Shown here: piece after piece, positions 9,879-20,584 of the stretch
Position numbering within the stretch: the stretch's first letter is position 1
Layout: each line of letters opens with the position of its first letter
DNA from: Hortaea werneckii
Lineage: Eukaryota; Ascomycota; Dothideomycetes; Mycosphaerellales; Teratosphaeriaceae
DNA length: 64,000 nucleotides
Assembly: GCA_037044905.1 (NCBI GenBank)
Contig: JBAOKB010000104.1
Span: 1 to 64,000, forward strand
Reading direction: 5' to 3'
Position numbers and translations under genes: made by a program
The notes under the pieces: generated by a model
Told to the model about the DNA's origin: nothing
Seen by the model: the letters and a program-made list of their open reading frames with translations, nothing else
The model's database searches: none

Positions 9879-10850
9879 AGCGTTTCACGGCGTACGGAAA
9901 GTGAGAAAAGTGGGAATGAAGTAATACGTAATGGTCAATACCTCCTACGTGGGAGACGAGAGTCACGGCTATGTGATGTATTAATATACCACATGACGAA
10001 TAGCATTAATTCTTTTTACCACGCTTTTTACAGATGCGAAGGAGTCTTACGGCGCCATCGTATTTACTAGCACTATTTTCCTTTTTCTATCATATCTCGC
10101 AATAAGAGTACTTCACCCGACATGAAGACTGATTTTCTGAACTTTTTCGACGCCTCGACATGAGAACATCGAAAGCCAACGCTCTCAACGTCATTGTGCT
10201 CAAGCGATCATGTGACTATGGCTTGACTCATTTTTTGCGGGCATGGATCCTACACACCGTGTCATACGGCACTAGCGTCCAGGCGGCAACAAGAGGTACT
10301 ATGTATATATACATTCTCTCGCGCAACATTCTGTTCCTCTTTTCTTTCCTCTCTTCAGCTCTCTTTGCCAAGTGGCTAAGATCAAGTTGTAGTATCTGTT
10401 CTTTTCAGTCTAATCTCTGAAACATGTCTTACGGGACATTTTCTAAGGTTCATTATTTTTGCAGACCGGTTCTGAGGCCGCTGAGCACTGCTTATTGTCT
10501 CAGGACCATCGTGTCGATGGTATTGCACTGTCTCCTTCTGACGCGGAATCACTTTTTTTCATCAGTGTTGAGCGGTTGTGCTGAGCGCTGGAGAAGAGGG
10601 ATGCTGTCTGCGGTTTGTGGTGTTGTGTCGAAATGAACAAAATTTGGTCCGTAGGCCGAGCTAAATCTGGGTTTGGCTGGACATGCGGTGTTGCAAAGGA
10701 TACTGTGGCGGTGCATGCCGTATGCCGTCTGTAGTCATCTCAACTGGGACACAGGCTGGTATACGCCGTGGCGGTCTTCCCGAAGGCTCGACTAAGGGCA
10801 GAAGTCCAGGAGATAGAATTCAATTTCCATGGTGTCGCATTGTCCAGGCA
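9879..10850. other. Convergent intergenic region
   Basis: This contains the 3' ends of the Rds1-like gene and DUS4. It is AT-rich around 9970-10130 and 10290-10420. No supported gene or RNA was found. Confidence 0.55.
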
Positions 10851-12025
10851 TCAGCCATCATCTGCTCGTGCATCTTTAACCGGCCACTTTTCGTCGACAT
10901 AATCAATCAAGTCGACGAGGTCCTCGCAGTCCATCAGCTTCTTCCGCTCCTTCTTCCCCATCCCAGGCATTCTCCCTGTCATTTCACCGACGTGGTGCAG
11001 AACCAAGGGATATGGGATGGGGCACCGAATTGCATACTCCAGAAACCTGCGCACACATTCTGCAGGTGCCGCATCGTATCCGGCAAAGAAGGTTGGGTTT
11101 TCAAGCAGACCGCGGGCGGCCATGATTCCATCAGCTCCCGTTTCAGCAGCAATTTTGGCAACATCGGACGGCGCGTATGCGTCGCCATTTGCTACAACAG
11201 GAACGGCGCACTGCTGCTTCAGGGCGAAGATAGCAGCAAAGTCGGGTGGCGTGCTCGAGCGCTGATGTCGTGTGCGGCCATGGATGGTTATATAGTCGAC
11301 TCCGGCACTCTCTACAATCCTTATCCACTCTGCCGTGCGTGATAATTCTTTATGAATGCGTATCTTGACGCTCACGCTCTTCGACGGATCAAGACGAGAC
11401 TTTGCTGCCTTCACCATCTCAGCGACGACTTCAGGATTCTCCATCAATGAGCAGCCGATGCCCTCTTTCAGAGCCCATCCCTGCGGACAGCCACAATTCA
11501 AATTCACTCCGTCCACCCATGGAGCAATCAGATCACTGGCCCGTGCAAATTCCTCCGGCTCAGAACTGGCGAATTGTGCAATGAGAACGTGCTCTCTTCC
11601 GTCAGCCGTAGGTTCCCTTTCTAGAGCGCACGTCGTGAAATCCGAGTCCCTTGCAATTTGGCTGCGGATGAACTCGTGGGCTAGTATCATCGGTGTGTAA
11701 GTGACGTCTACGCCGTAGTCTCTCAAAAGCAGCCGGAATGGCAATTTACTGTAACGGACCATGGGAGCTGAGACTAGAGGGACAGGACGAAGTGTTAGCA
11801 TGTGGAGGAAGGAATTGATGGCACTTCAGGCAATGTTACCGTGAAGAGGACGATTTTCTCTTTTGGCAGCCGCAAAGAGTCGTAGTATGCTACAGACTCG
11901 GCGTCAGATACACACATATCATGGGACAAGTGACAAGTTTTCTGATCATACCGAGGCTGGGCTTCCGACTTCTCATCAAGACTGCAGTCATTCACGCCCG
12001 CACCCCGGGCTGCGGAAACCGCCAT
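10851..12025 (-). CDS. DUS4: tRNA-dihydrouridine(20a/20b) synthase
   Basis: FMN- and NADPH-dependent enzyme that reduces uridines in the tRNA D-loop. Three exons: 12025-11952, 11889-11840 and 11773-10851 (introns of 62 and 66 nt), giving 348 residues. The middle 50-nt exon restores the family sequence RLFAAAKRENRPLHVSAPMV, which an unspliced reading would miss. Signatures: SAPMVRYSKLPFR (FMN site), VDGVNLNCGCPQG with the catalytic Cys of the family, KIRIHKELSRT, DYITIHGRTRHQRS (phosphate-binding loop), VVANGDAY and DGIMAARGLLENP. The NCGCP spacing and the SSTPPDF stretch fit DUS4 better than DUS1. The start codon directly abuts a run of A residues on the coding strand (12044-12025). Confidence 0.93.
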
Positions 12026-12455
12026 TTTTTTTTTTTTTTTTTTTCCACGCAGGGCGGTTATGAGATATGACAGACAAAGTGGCTTATGAAATTGCTTTGT
12101 AGAAGTCAATTGCGATCATCTGGGCTTCGTTTGGGGGAAATGTGCTTTTTCTGAGTTGTTGATCAAAAAAAGTTCGGTTGGTAGATACTGGTTCTGAAGT
12201 TCACTTCACTATCGTACTAGCGCGAGAAGCTAAACGGAAAGCGGAAAGCGCAACCCTTTGAAAGGAAACATGAAGTAAACGATCAATGCAACAATGCATG
12301 CTAGCTACGTATCAAAAAAGCGAATGGGTATCATACACTATGCAAATATTTCAAGGCTGTCGAAAAAAAAAAAAAAAAAAAAAAACACATCCTCGAATCG
12401 AGAAGCCGTTCTTCCTTCAGGCCGTTGTCCATTTCGGTCTTTCTCTCAGTGCCAT
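12026..12455. other. DUS4 upstream region with two homopolymer runs
   Basis: This holds the DUS4 promoter and leader. A 20-nt T run on + (12025-12044) is an A run on the DUS4 coding strand ending in its ATG. A 23-nt A run lies at 12363-12385, close to the 3' end of the F-box remnant. No gene was found. Confidence 0.7.
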
Positions 12456-13452
12456 TTACCGACTCTTGGGCACCAACACATCCTGAATCTCTACAAGCCC
12501 CGAACGACTACTCTCTACGCCAGGCTCAAGTGAATATTTGATAATCGAGTCTACATTATCAATGAAGGAGCCGATGATGTACTGCGCCGAGACTGTTTGA
12601 TCTTCGTCCTGCACAACCACATTGAAAGATGGCTGTCTCCTGCATTCTCTGATGCGACGCTGAGCCTGAATCCGGGCAATGCGAAGGACGCGCTCGTATC
12701 GCCCCCTGCCGCTAACGCAAGCCAAGAGCCTCAGATCTCCCGAAGACAATCTCTCATAAGCAATGGGACAACAAAGTGACTGGATGGCACCTTCATAGTC
12801 GCACCGGACTTTGATTCTACGGAGAGCTGGCAAGCGATAACTCGCAATAGAGTCTGCCGCGAGCGCTGTACCGGTGCCGGGAATCAAAGCATCCCAATGC
12901 AGATACTATGTACTCTAATGTTTTGGATTCAAGTCCCTTGAGCGAGTTTGCCGACTCCATGCCAGGCTGAAACTCCGGTGAAGTGTCCTGAACAAAAGTA
13001 AAATGACGCAGATGGACCGCATGAGCAATCAAGGAGTGCAAAGTTCAACGTGAAGTCAGTTCTACGCCAACGAGACTTAACTTTTCAAGCGTCATGCACA
13101 GCCGCGAGATAGAAAGCTGCTCGATGCCTTGATTGCTGATCCCTTATGAATTCTCCAGACGGTGAGAATTCACGGGTGGCAAACAAAGCAGCGTCCCGTT
13201 GTGAAAGTCGTGTTGGCAACAGCGAAGCATATCTTCGCCGATCGTCTTCACGGCAGCTCGTCAAACGTGAAAGTGTCAGTCTTTGCCAGTGGCTATAACT
13301 TTCATTGCAAGAATCGATCGCATCTCCCTTCTTCTGTCTACCTGGCGCCTCACGGCCCCGGTTTCTCATCCAAAAACTGACAGCCTCATTTGAAGCCTGA
13401 GTCCCTTTTAGCGAGATGCTTCACTCTGGTTCCATCACAATCCGCAAAGCCC
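12456..13452 (-). pseudogene. Degraded 3' part of an F-box/leucine-rich protein gene
   Basis: Protein-like pieces continue after the F-box gene's stop at 13453 but in changing frames. One is TLEKLSLVGVELTS with ISRLCM upstream (about 13145-13045). Another is VHLRHFTFVQDTSPEFQPG (about 13020-12960), in the same frame but separated by TGA. A third is ASYRLPALRRIKVRC onward, in a different frame, to a TAG at 12456. These resemble leucine-rich segments of F-box proteins. At least two stops (TAA near 13146, TGA near 13047) and one frame change near 12890 interrupt them. Some breaks could be unrecognised introns, so this may still be the 3' half of one multi-exon gene. Confidence 0.45.
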
Positions 13453-14750
13453 TCAGATCGTTCGTACGCCATCCCAGGCTGCCGGTGGCTTGCACGCATA
13501 CGTGCGAAAACACACCCGAGTGTTCTTGCCGGTTGCGCTGAAGCCTTTGAGTTCTCTGGCGAGGATGTTCAGCTGATATTCACTGGTAGAGACGATGCTG
13601 TCAATGACACATGTCTCGAGTGTTTTCGCATGTCGAAAGAGGAAGTTCTTGAAGGTCGAAGCACATTCAAGGGCCTCCGCGCGTGTGTAGGGGTCGTCGT
13701 CGTCTTCGCGACGGTCGAGCGTCGGGTCTACTTCAAGGATCCTCACTTTGAAGCTGCAGAGACTGTTCAAGCCGCGGCAGCCTCGCATGAATCTAGCCGT
13801 CTCGTCGTCGTCGATGGAACCGTCGCTAGTAATCAGCTCGACGTTTCTTATCGAAGAGCAATGGTATAGTAGATCGCACCCAAGAGAATCCGTCGCAGAG
13901 AGCTTGATCCTATCGTCGAAAGCTCCATACGTAATAGATCTGAGCTGAAGGTTGAGCTGATCAAAGACCTGCTTCCTGATAACATTGCCTTTAAAAGGGT
14001 TCTTTCTGTACCTCACTTTCGTACTCTTTCCCTTAGGAAAGAGCAGACCGAAAGAGTTGGTATCGCCTAGAACATGATATGAGCTGTAACCAGCGTCTAC
14101 GTGGGTAATGTTAGGAACATTAAGCGCCAAACCGATCATGAACTCCATGTCTGACCATTCCATTGGCAGATTGTCATTAAAAGCGTCTACCGAGGTAAAC
14201 CGTCTCGCCTGGGTTGTGACCTCGATACCAGAAGTAGAGTTCAGCCCAGGTAGTTTGGCGCTAGTTGCGTAGGCAATCTTTTGCAGATTGCTCAAGTTTC
14301 TAGTCGCTGCAATGACACACATGTACGCTGTCTGAAATGGTGCCTTCTCTAGAGGGGAGTCGGCAGTAGGATCATTGCCCTCAGAACGGGGCCAAGGAAG
14401 ACGGTAGAGGTGTTCATCATTTCGAGAGGGCTGCCGATCTAAAAATTTTCAGTACGAGTGCCAGCAGGCAGGTAACTGCTTCGGGGGGCATGTCCAAACT
14501 TACCGAGCATGAAATCGTCCAGGACTACGACGGTGGTCACCTTGGTTGCAAGGGCGACATCGTGACAGATATCGATAAATCGCTGAATAGTCGTTGGGTG
14601 GATGTACAAGCACGATGCCTTTTGAGGCGAGAAAAGAACAGAGTGTCCGGCGCTCGACAATGTCTTGCATGAAAGGCGGAAGTTGAAGAGGTCAGCTTGT
14701 GATAGGCACTCGGCGATGCGGAGGTGCAGCTCAGGCGGTAGTTCGAGCAT
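13453..14750 (-). CDS. F-box protein (3' end uncertain)
   Basis: The N-terminal F-box MLELPPELHLRIAECLSQAD then LFNFRLSCKTLSSAG (residues 1-40) would bind Skp1 and make this a substrate receptor of an SCF ubiquitin ligase. Exons 14750-14504 and 14438-13453 are separated by a 65-nt intron (GTAAGT...TTTTAG) and join in phase as D-RQPSRNDEH. As modelled it has 410 residues. The middle is a leucine-containing, weakly repetitive region with pieces such as NVELITSDGSIDDDETARFM. The C-terminus is doubtful: a GTGTGT donor at 13515 with an AG near 13471 would give a different ending, and coding-like sequence continues to 12456. The substrate is unknown. Such F-box genes are often variable in this group of fungi. 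Confidence 0.65.
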
Positions 14751-15554
14751 CTTGGATTGACCAGTGAGCGGTGTTGTTAGAGTGTTTGTAGCAGCAAAAT
14801 GAGTTGGTCGATCGATTCAGGCACTTGTTAGTGTGGTGTCAAGGAAAAATTGCCCTTTTTGAAGAGATCTTGACGAGAAAGTAAATAGAGTTGAGTGAAG
14901 GACTGAGGGTTGTTGGCCAGGCACCAGCCAAGTAAATGGTGGCGGGTCCGTAATCCGGTTACGGAAAGAACGAAGCTTGGCACATGTGATAAAGGACCAT
15001 TTGCTGAAGACTTCTAGTCACGTGCGTTTCACAACGATCACTTCGTTGATGATGCAGCTTCAGCGGTGAGTATCATGAATACGCAACTCCTTTCTAGGAA
15101 GAAGGCCCAAGCACAAGGAGCTCTGGCCGAGGCAACATCATCGAGCCCACAACGAGTCGTACCAAACGGACAACAATGGGAAAATTCTCTTGGACAGTGA
15201 ATATGTGGTTTTGCGGAGATCTGTCCAGAAGAGGAAGTCCTACTGCTGACCATGAATGGAGGCTCAATCGTTCGTCCAACGCTTCAAGGCTTCTGCCTCC
15301 ATGTTGTGGCCCGCAGCACATGTAAGGGGATAGGACGATCGTTGGCATGCCCGCGAGAATTTTGGCGAACGCACAAGTCGCTCGCTGCGAACCAGGTAAG
15401 GCGTGCTGGGACCGCTGAACTACTTAGAAGATCAGAATCGTTCGTGGCACAGGCTTAGGTGCTTTGAGCGTAGGGACACAGCTGAAAGAGTCGCGGTGAC
15501 ACTTTTTAGTGAGAGGCAGGAAGAAGCGATCAGAGCAACAAATGTCGCTCAGCT
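14751..15554. other. Intergenic
   Basis: Upstream region of the F-box gene and downstream region of the membrane-protein gene. Nothing supported was seen. Confidence 0.5.
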
Positions 15555-16586
15555 TTATTTGACCTGCGTAGGTAGCTCTTGCAAGCCACCAATACTCTTG
15601 GACAGCTCCTCAAAATCGATGCCTTCCTTCTCAAACGCTGCCCTCACCCTTTCCATTACCCTCTCCTGCTTAGCAGCCGTGAATCCACCATCGCCGTCCC
15701 GCTCTTGCTCGACAATTTCCATCCACCTGAAGAATAAACCCTCCTTGCCCATCTTCGTCAGCGTATCTTTAAACGCTATGATCTTCTTCCTCCTATCCTC
15801 AATAACATCGCTGTCTGTCTCCCACTTCCACGCCAGCCAACCTACCCCCTGCATATTGACAATCACCAACTTATCAATATCCTTCATATTCAGTTGATCC
15901 CTTCCGATAAGCGTATGCGCATCGAGAATCGACTGAAAATCCAAATCCCAGCTCGCGTCCATCATCAGGTATGCCGTCTTGCTCCTCATAAGCTGCTTAT
16001 CAATCGCCGGCAATATCCTCGTCTTGAAGAAAGGGTTCTCTTCGCCTTGCTTGATCCCCTGCATCAATTCTTCCGCGCCCCAATGTCTGCTCACTCTCAC
16101 AGCTACTTCCTCTTTCTTGAACCCTAGTGCCATGCGCCAAGCCACCGGGTTCGCAGGCTGCTCGAGGAAGAAGGTCAAGGGCCACGGGCCCATGTAGCGG
16201 AAGAGGAAGTAGTCGAGCATGATCATTCCGGTCCTTTTGAATAGGATGGTGAATTGCTCGCCTCGCGTAGTGGTGTCAGGGTCGACTGTGGCGGGCGTAG
16301 TGTAGCCGATGAAGGTTTGGACCAGCGTCCAGTACGTAGGTACGGCATACAAGAGACGCCATATCAGCAGACCCGCGATGACTGCGTTGAGGATGACTGG
16401 TATGAGGAAGATTTGCTGCTTGGATTTGGTGGAGAAGCGGTCGATATGCGTGATGTAGACCTTGGCGGGATCGAGCTGCTCGAGAAGAGGTTCAATGGAA
16501 GCCGGCGCTTTCGTGAAAGGTGTCGGGATCTCAGAGGCTGGCGATTTGAAGCTCGTTTGCTTCTTCTTTGCTGCTTTGTTCGCCAT
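15555..16586 (-). CDS. Conserved fungal membrane protein of unknown function
   Basis: Single-exon protein of 343 residues. The N-terminus is basic (MANKAAKKKQTSFKSP), followed by FTKAPASIEPLLEQLDPAKV then YITHID, a segment I recall as conserved in Pezizomycotina. One strong membrane segment lies at about 58-83 (QIFLIPVILNAVIAGLLIWR). A second hydrophobic stretch is at about 127-150 (MIMLDYFLFRYMGPWPLTFF). The soluble C-terminal half is charged and helical, with WDLDFQSILDAHTLIGRDQL and KLVIVNMQGVGWLAWKWE. No catalytic motif is visible. Location is probably an internal membrane, perhaps ER or mitochondrial; that is a guess from the basic start. Confidence 0.8.
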   Translation of the reverse strand: MANKAAKKKQTSFKSPASEIPTPFTKAPASIEPLLEQLDPAKVYITHIDRFSTKSKQQIFLIPVILNAVIAGLLIWRLLYAVPTYWTLVQTFIGYTTPATVDPDTTTRGEQFTILFKRTGMIMLDYFLFRYMGPWPLTFFLEQPANPVAWRMALGFKKEEVAVRVSRHWGAEELMQGIKQGEENPFFKTRILPAIDKQLMRSKTAYLMMDASWDLDFQSILDAHTLIGRDQLNMKDIDKLVIVNMQGVGWLAWKWETDSDVIEDRRKKIIAFKDTLTKMGKEGLFFRWMEIVEQERDGDGGFTAAKQERVMERVRAAFEKEGIDFEELSKSIGGLQELPTQVK

Positions 16587-17275
16587 TCTCGACCTCTTAC
16601 AAGGCGAAAGATATCTTGCACCTAGTGTTTGAGACAGAAACAGGTGTTGGGAATGACATCTGACAAAGTTGAGTTTAGACGGGAAACTTCATGAGGAAGG
16701 CCTGGTGGGGCTTCATCCTCGAGAGTGAGACCATAGTCACTTGCATCTCACTACGAGGCAAGCTACTAAGCGTAGTCGTGTGGAAAATTCAAACTTGACC
16801 ATAGTGATTTAGAAAAGATAAAGTTTACGAGAGAAGTGACAATGCAATGCAAACGACATGTGAGAGGTGACGGGGTCTGCCGTTCCCATAGCTCCAAACC
16901 AAAGACGTGGAGAGGTTTCTAAGGTCTCTGGCTTGACTTTGCCTTCATTGCTCAACTATGTATTGCACATATCCTCCCAATGCCAGCTATAGCAGGAAGT
17001 CTGCCCGCTGTACCCGTCAGTGTTCAAGGCTGGTCAGCCGGTCCATGCTAGTAACTTCCCATCGTTCAGAGTTAAAAAAGCAGCCAATCCCCCGATTCTC
17101 TCTCAGAGTTCAGTTTCTGATGAAAATATCCCACCACCCTTTGAGCGCCGAGCAGATAGAAAAGAGAAGAGATGATTCATAGTACAAGGGCATTGCATCT
17201 CTTGGTGCGCCGCCCATTACCACATACGCCATCCATCTTTGCCTTTGCTTAGCCTGCACTAGATGACTTCATACT
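16587..17275. other. Intergenic
   Basis: The 3' side of DEF1 and the 5' side of the membrane-protein gene. No supported gene was found. Confidence 0.5.
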
Positions 17276-20200
17276 TCAGTGAGCACCATAGTTCGAGCCC
17301 CAGCCACCACGGGAGCCGTAGGCTCCGTACGCCTGGCCAAAGCCACCTGCGCCGTAGCCACCGTAGCCACCGGCCTGTCCGCCCATGCCGCTCTGCGCCT
17401 GCTGACCAAGGCCACCGAGACCACCGTACTGGCTGCCGGATCCGGGGAAGCCTGGATATCCGCCACCAAAGCCGGATGGGTTGCTGCCTGGTGGTGGAAG
17501 TCCGCCATGCGTGGAGCCGACTGCACTGTTAGCTGCGGAGCCTGGGCGACCTGGCTGACCAACAGCAGGAGATGGGCCACTCTTCGTCGAGTCCGCGAAT
17601 GGCTTCAGGCTCTCCTCTTGGGCAGCCATGCTTTGCTGGCCGTATGCCGGCTGGCCACCGAACCCGGAGGCGCTACGCGCGAAAGGATCGTTCATTCCGA
17701 ATGCACTGCCCTGTTGCGAGGCTGCAGACTGCATCGAGCTGCGACCGTAGTCGTCAAGGCCGCTGGACAGGCCGGTGCTCATGCCGCTAGCGCTGCGCAT
17801 CGAAGTTGCTTGGTTCTGACCGAAGGCACTTGCATTTGCTGGAGATGCAGAGTGTTGGTCGTAGGCGGAGTGGGAGCCCATACCATAGCCGCCAGGGGCA
17901 CCATACATTCCTCCTTGCTTCCCAGGGAAACCGCCGCCACCGTAGCCACCGAGGCCAGCGTGGTTGAAGCCAAATTGGTTCTGGTAGGCAGCTTGGTAGG
18001 GGCTATTGTAGTAGGGATGCCCATATGGATAGCCTGCACCAGCGCCGTATCCCCCAGCCTGCTGTTGATGGCCAGAGGCCTGTGCCTGCATAGCACTCTG
18101 CTGTGCCTGCTGGGCTTGCTGAGCGGCCTGTTGTTGCTGGCTTGCCATGAGCGGGTTTGGAGTTGTGTGGCCGGATCCTGGAGCGTCGCCGAAGCGTGAC
18201 TGGGCCTGTTTTTGAGACAAGTCAGAAGGTGTTTGATTAGGATATACAGGGTGATGAGGGGAATTCAGAAAGAGGGGCAAGGCAGCAGCGGCAGCAGCGT
18301 TTTTAGTATTATTGATAACACGCAAAGGCACGACGGCATCTCGCTGTTCTGGTCCTCGAGCATGCAGATGATTTTCAAGCGCGAAGCCCGAGCGTTTGGC
18401 AGCCTGAGCATCCGGATAGACACTCAGAGCTCCGCAACGCTTAGGACTCGAGTCTCGTAGCAGAGACTGTAGAGACGAATGCTTCTCCTGCAGCATGCCG
18501 TCTGGTACGTTTTTGCTTTCATGTTCGGAAGGGTGTCTCTGCTTCGATTCCTGTTGCTGCTTTTGCGAGGTAGAAGACGATGTACTAACCTGTTGTTGGG
18601 AAGCGTAAGGAGACTCGGTCGGCGCAGCAGCACCGAAACCGCTTGTCGAACGCTGTGGTCCCATTGTGTCTTGCTGAGCGATCTGGCTGCGAACATCCTG
18701 TGGGCCGTAAGAAGAACCGTAATACTGGTTGTAAGCGTTGCGCTGCTCGTTGGATGTGTAGTAAGAAGAGTAATCGGTAGGCGCGGAAGAGAGGCCGCCG
18801 AAACCGGCATGGCTCGGCTGCTGGGGATGCGCCTGCTGAGCGTACTGATCGAATTGATTCGGTTGAGCCTGGTGGCTGAATGGATCGTAAGGCTTCTGCT
18901 GCTGAGCACCAGAGTCCTGTTGCAGCATGTTCTGTCCGTAGCGACCGTACTGGGCGTAGTTCGGGTTCATGTGCTGCTGGTCTTGAGTCAGCCCAGGAGC
19001 CATAGTGGCGTCCTGCATCTGCTGCTGCATCTGCTGCTGGTTTTGCTGAGACGCTGGTGGCAGTCCCGGTGCCTGCTTCGGCGTCGGGAGGCCACCATGG
19101 ATAGCCGCCTCTGGCTCTTGCTTGGGCGCGGGAGGCAATGAGGTCCTGGGCTGCGCCGGAGGAGAAGGCTGCAGTGCCTTCTGTGTTTCTGGCTCCTCAC
19201 GATCCTCGTCAACGTCCGGTCCTGGCTCTCCATTCAGACCCATACTGCCGAACTGTACGGCTGCCCTATCGACTGCATTGTGCCCGGGCATGACGACTGC
19301 CTCTTGCTGCTCTTGCACTCTGCGCTGAAAGCTGGGACTCCTGCCCGGCGCGCCTGTTGCGCGGTATGCTGTGGCTGCGTAGCCACCCATTGGTGGACGG
19401 CTGCCAATTGGAGCCTGTTGATTGGGGAGAGGTGTAAGGTTACGGGTATCAATCGAGCCGGTTGTGCTTGCAACGGTCTGAGTCGCCGGGGCATGCGACT
19501 CATCCGGCAGATGCTCAACATTCTCTTCGGTCAGTGGCACCTTCGTGGATGCTGCATTCGGCGCCGGTCCGTCGCTTTTGACTGACCCAGTTGGCACTGG
19601 GGCTGTTACAGGCTCGGCTGGGGTCTCCTGAATCGCTGGGGCCGGTTGCACCGGCTCTGGTTCCTTCGGGACTTCTTGGACGGTGGTTTCTTCTTTCTGG
19701 GGCGGGGCCTCTCCGGACGCAACCAACTCAGTAGGTGGAGGTTGAGAGGGGACCGGAGCTTGCTTCGGTACAACCGGCGCGGGTGCCGGCTTTGGCTGGG
19801 AGAACATGCTTGCCCAGCTCTTCTTGGGTCCACCGTCTGGTATCAAGCTGCTCTTCATACCTTCAGAAGCCGTTGCAGGCGTGGCTTCCGACGTTACCAC
19901 GTTGCCCCATGAGCTCTGGCCTGCGTCTTGGCCAGGCTCTTTGACAGCATCCGCGGTAGTGTTCTTGCTAGGCGCCGGATCAGCCGCCGTAGTCGTGGTC
20001 GTGTCCCAAGCAGCCGATTCGTTCGTGGGTATAGATGCTGGTACAACATCCTTTTGCGGGCCGTTGGTGGTCGCGTGACCACCCCTTCCGCCCCTAAGTC
20101 CACCGCGCCCACGGTCTGAAGCCCTTCCACGGCCTCCGCGGGTGCTGTCAAAGCCACCTCTCCCACGACCACCGCGTGCCGCCGGCTTCTCGATCGCACT

Positions 20201-20584
20201 TCCCGTAGCCGGCTCCTCCTTGGCCTTGGAACGAGCCCTATCCTTCGGCTTCTTCACTTCGGCAAATTGCGACACATTACCCTGCGTGATCTTGTCGACC
20301 GTGGCGCCGACGTCACCGTCCGATTCCTGCAGAGCGAATACCAAGTCGGTGTCGGTCCAGTCTGGGAACATGTCCCTGAGCATGCCAAGCTCTGAGGAGA
20401 ACTTCTTCTTCACCTCGCCGAGTTCGCCTTGGTCCTCAAGTGACTCCTCCATCTGTGCAGCATCGCTTGCGCCGTTTATGGGTTTCCGGCCGCCACGTGG
20501 GCCACCCCTGCCGAATCCGCCTCTGCCGCCTCTCGTGGAGCTCCGGCCTCTGGAGGGCGGCGCTCTTGCTTCGACTTCGGACAT
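17276..20584 (-). CDS. DEF1: RNA polymerase II degradation factor Def1
   Basis: Def1 promotes ubiquitination and removal of RNA polymerase II stalled at DNA damage. The N-terminus is RGG-rich (RGGRGGFGRGGPRGG), followed by a CUE ubiquitin-binding domain at about 58-102 (KFSSELGMLRDMFPDWTDTD then LVFALQESDGDVGATVDK). A second RGG patch (about 135-175) and a very long Gln/Pro/Gly-rich tail with repeats such as QQQMQQQMQ and GGYGGYGAGG follow, as in yeast and Aspergillus Def1. The frame is open for 1102 residues. However, 18589-18206 has splice signals (GTTAGT...CTGAC...AAACAG) and its encoded sequence is unlike the flanks; removing it joins YASQQQ to AQSRFGDAPG and gives 974 residues. Both forms are in frame. 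In yeast Def1 the Gln-rich C-terminus is proteolytically trimmed to let it enter the nucleus. Confidence 0.9.
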   Translation of the reverse strand: MSEVEARAPPSRGRSSTRGGRGGFGRGGPRGGRKPINGASDAAQMEESLEDQGELGEVKKKFSSELGMLRDMFPDWTDTDLVFALQESDGDVGATVDKITQGNVSQFAEVKKPKDRARSKAKEEPATGSAIEKPAARGGRGRGGFDSTRGGRGRASDRGRGGLRGGRGGHATTNGPQKDVVPASIPTNESAAWDTTTTTAADPAPSKNTTADAVKEPGQDAGQSSWGNVVTSEATPATASEGMKSSLIPDGGPKKSWASMFSQPKPAPAPVVPKQAPVPSQPPPTELVASGEAPPQKEETTVQEVPKEPEPVQPAPAIQETPAEPVTAPVPTGSVKSDGPAPNAASTKVPLTEENVEHLPDESHAPATQTVASTTGSIDTRNLTPLPNQQAPIGSRPPMGGYAATAYRATGAPGRSPSFQRRVQEQQEAVVMPGHNAVDRAAVQFGSMGLNGEPGPDVDEDREEPETQKALQPSPPAQPRTSLPPAPKQEPEAAIHGGLPTPKQAPGLPPASQQNQQQMQQQMQDATMAPGLTQDQQHMNPNYAQYGRYGQNMLQQDSGAQQQKPYDPFSHQAQPNQFDQYAQQAHPQQPSHAGFGGLSSAPTDYSSYYTSNEQRNAYNQYYGSSYGPQDVRSQIAQQDTMGPQRSTSGFGAAAPTESPYASQQQVSTSSSTSQKQQQESKQRHPSEHESKNVPDGMLQEKHSSLQSLLRDSSPKRCGALSVYPDAQAAKRSGFALENHLHARGPEQRDAVVPLRVINNTKNAAAAAALPLFLNSPHHPVYPNQTPSDLSQKQAQSRFGDAPGSGHTTPNPLMASQQQQAAQQAQQAQQSAMQAQASGHQQQAGGYGAGAGYPYGHPYYNSPYQAAYQNQFGFNHAGLGGYGGGGFPGKQGGMYGAPGGYGMGSHSAYDQHSASPANASAFGQNQATSMRSASGMSTGLSSGLDDYGRSSMQSAASQQGSAFGMNDPFARSASGFGGQPAYGQQSMAAQEESLKPFADSTKSGPSPAVGQPGRPGSAANSAVGSTHGGLPPPGSNPSGFGGGYPGFPGSGSQYGGLGGLGQQAQSGMGGQAGGYGGYGAGGFGQAYGAYGSRGGWGSNYGAH
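18206..18589 (-). other. Putative in-frame 384-nt intron or retained cassette in DEF1
   Basis: Donor CAG|GTTAGT at 18589 and acceptor AAACAG| at 18206, with CTGAC about 20 nt upstream as branch site. The length is exactly 128 codons and there is no stop, so splicing is optional for translation. It is by far the longest candidate intron in the window. Confidence 0.7.

Noticed and set aside
13390..13869. Plus-strand frame opposite the F-box gene
   Set aside because: Antisense to the second F-box exon, which has a supported splice join.
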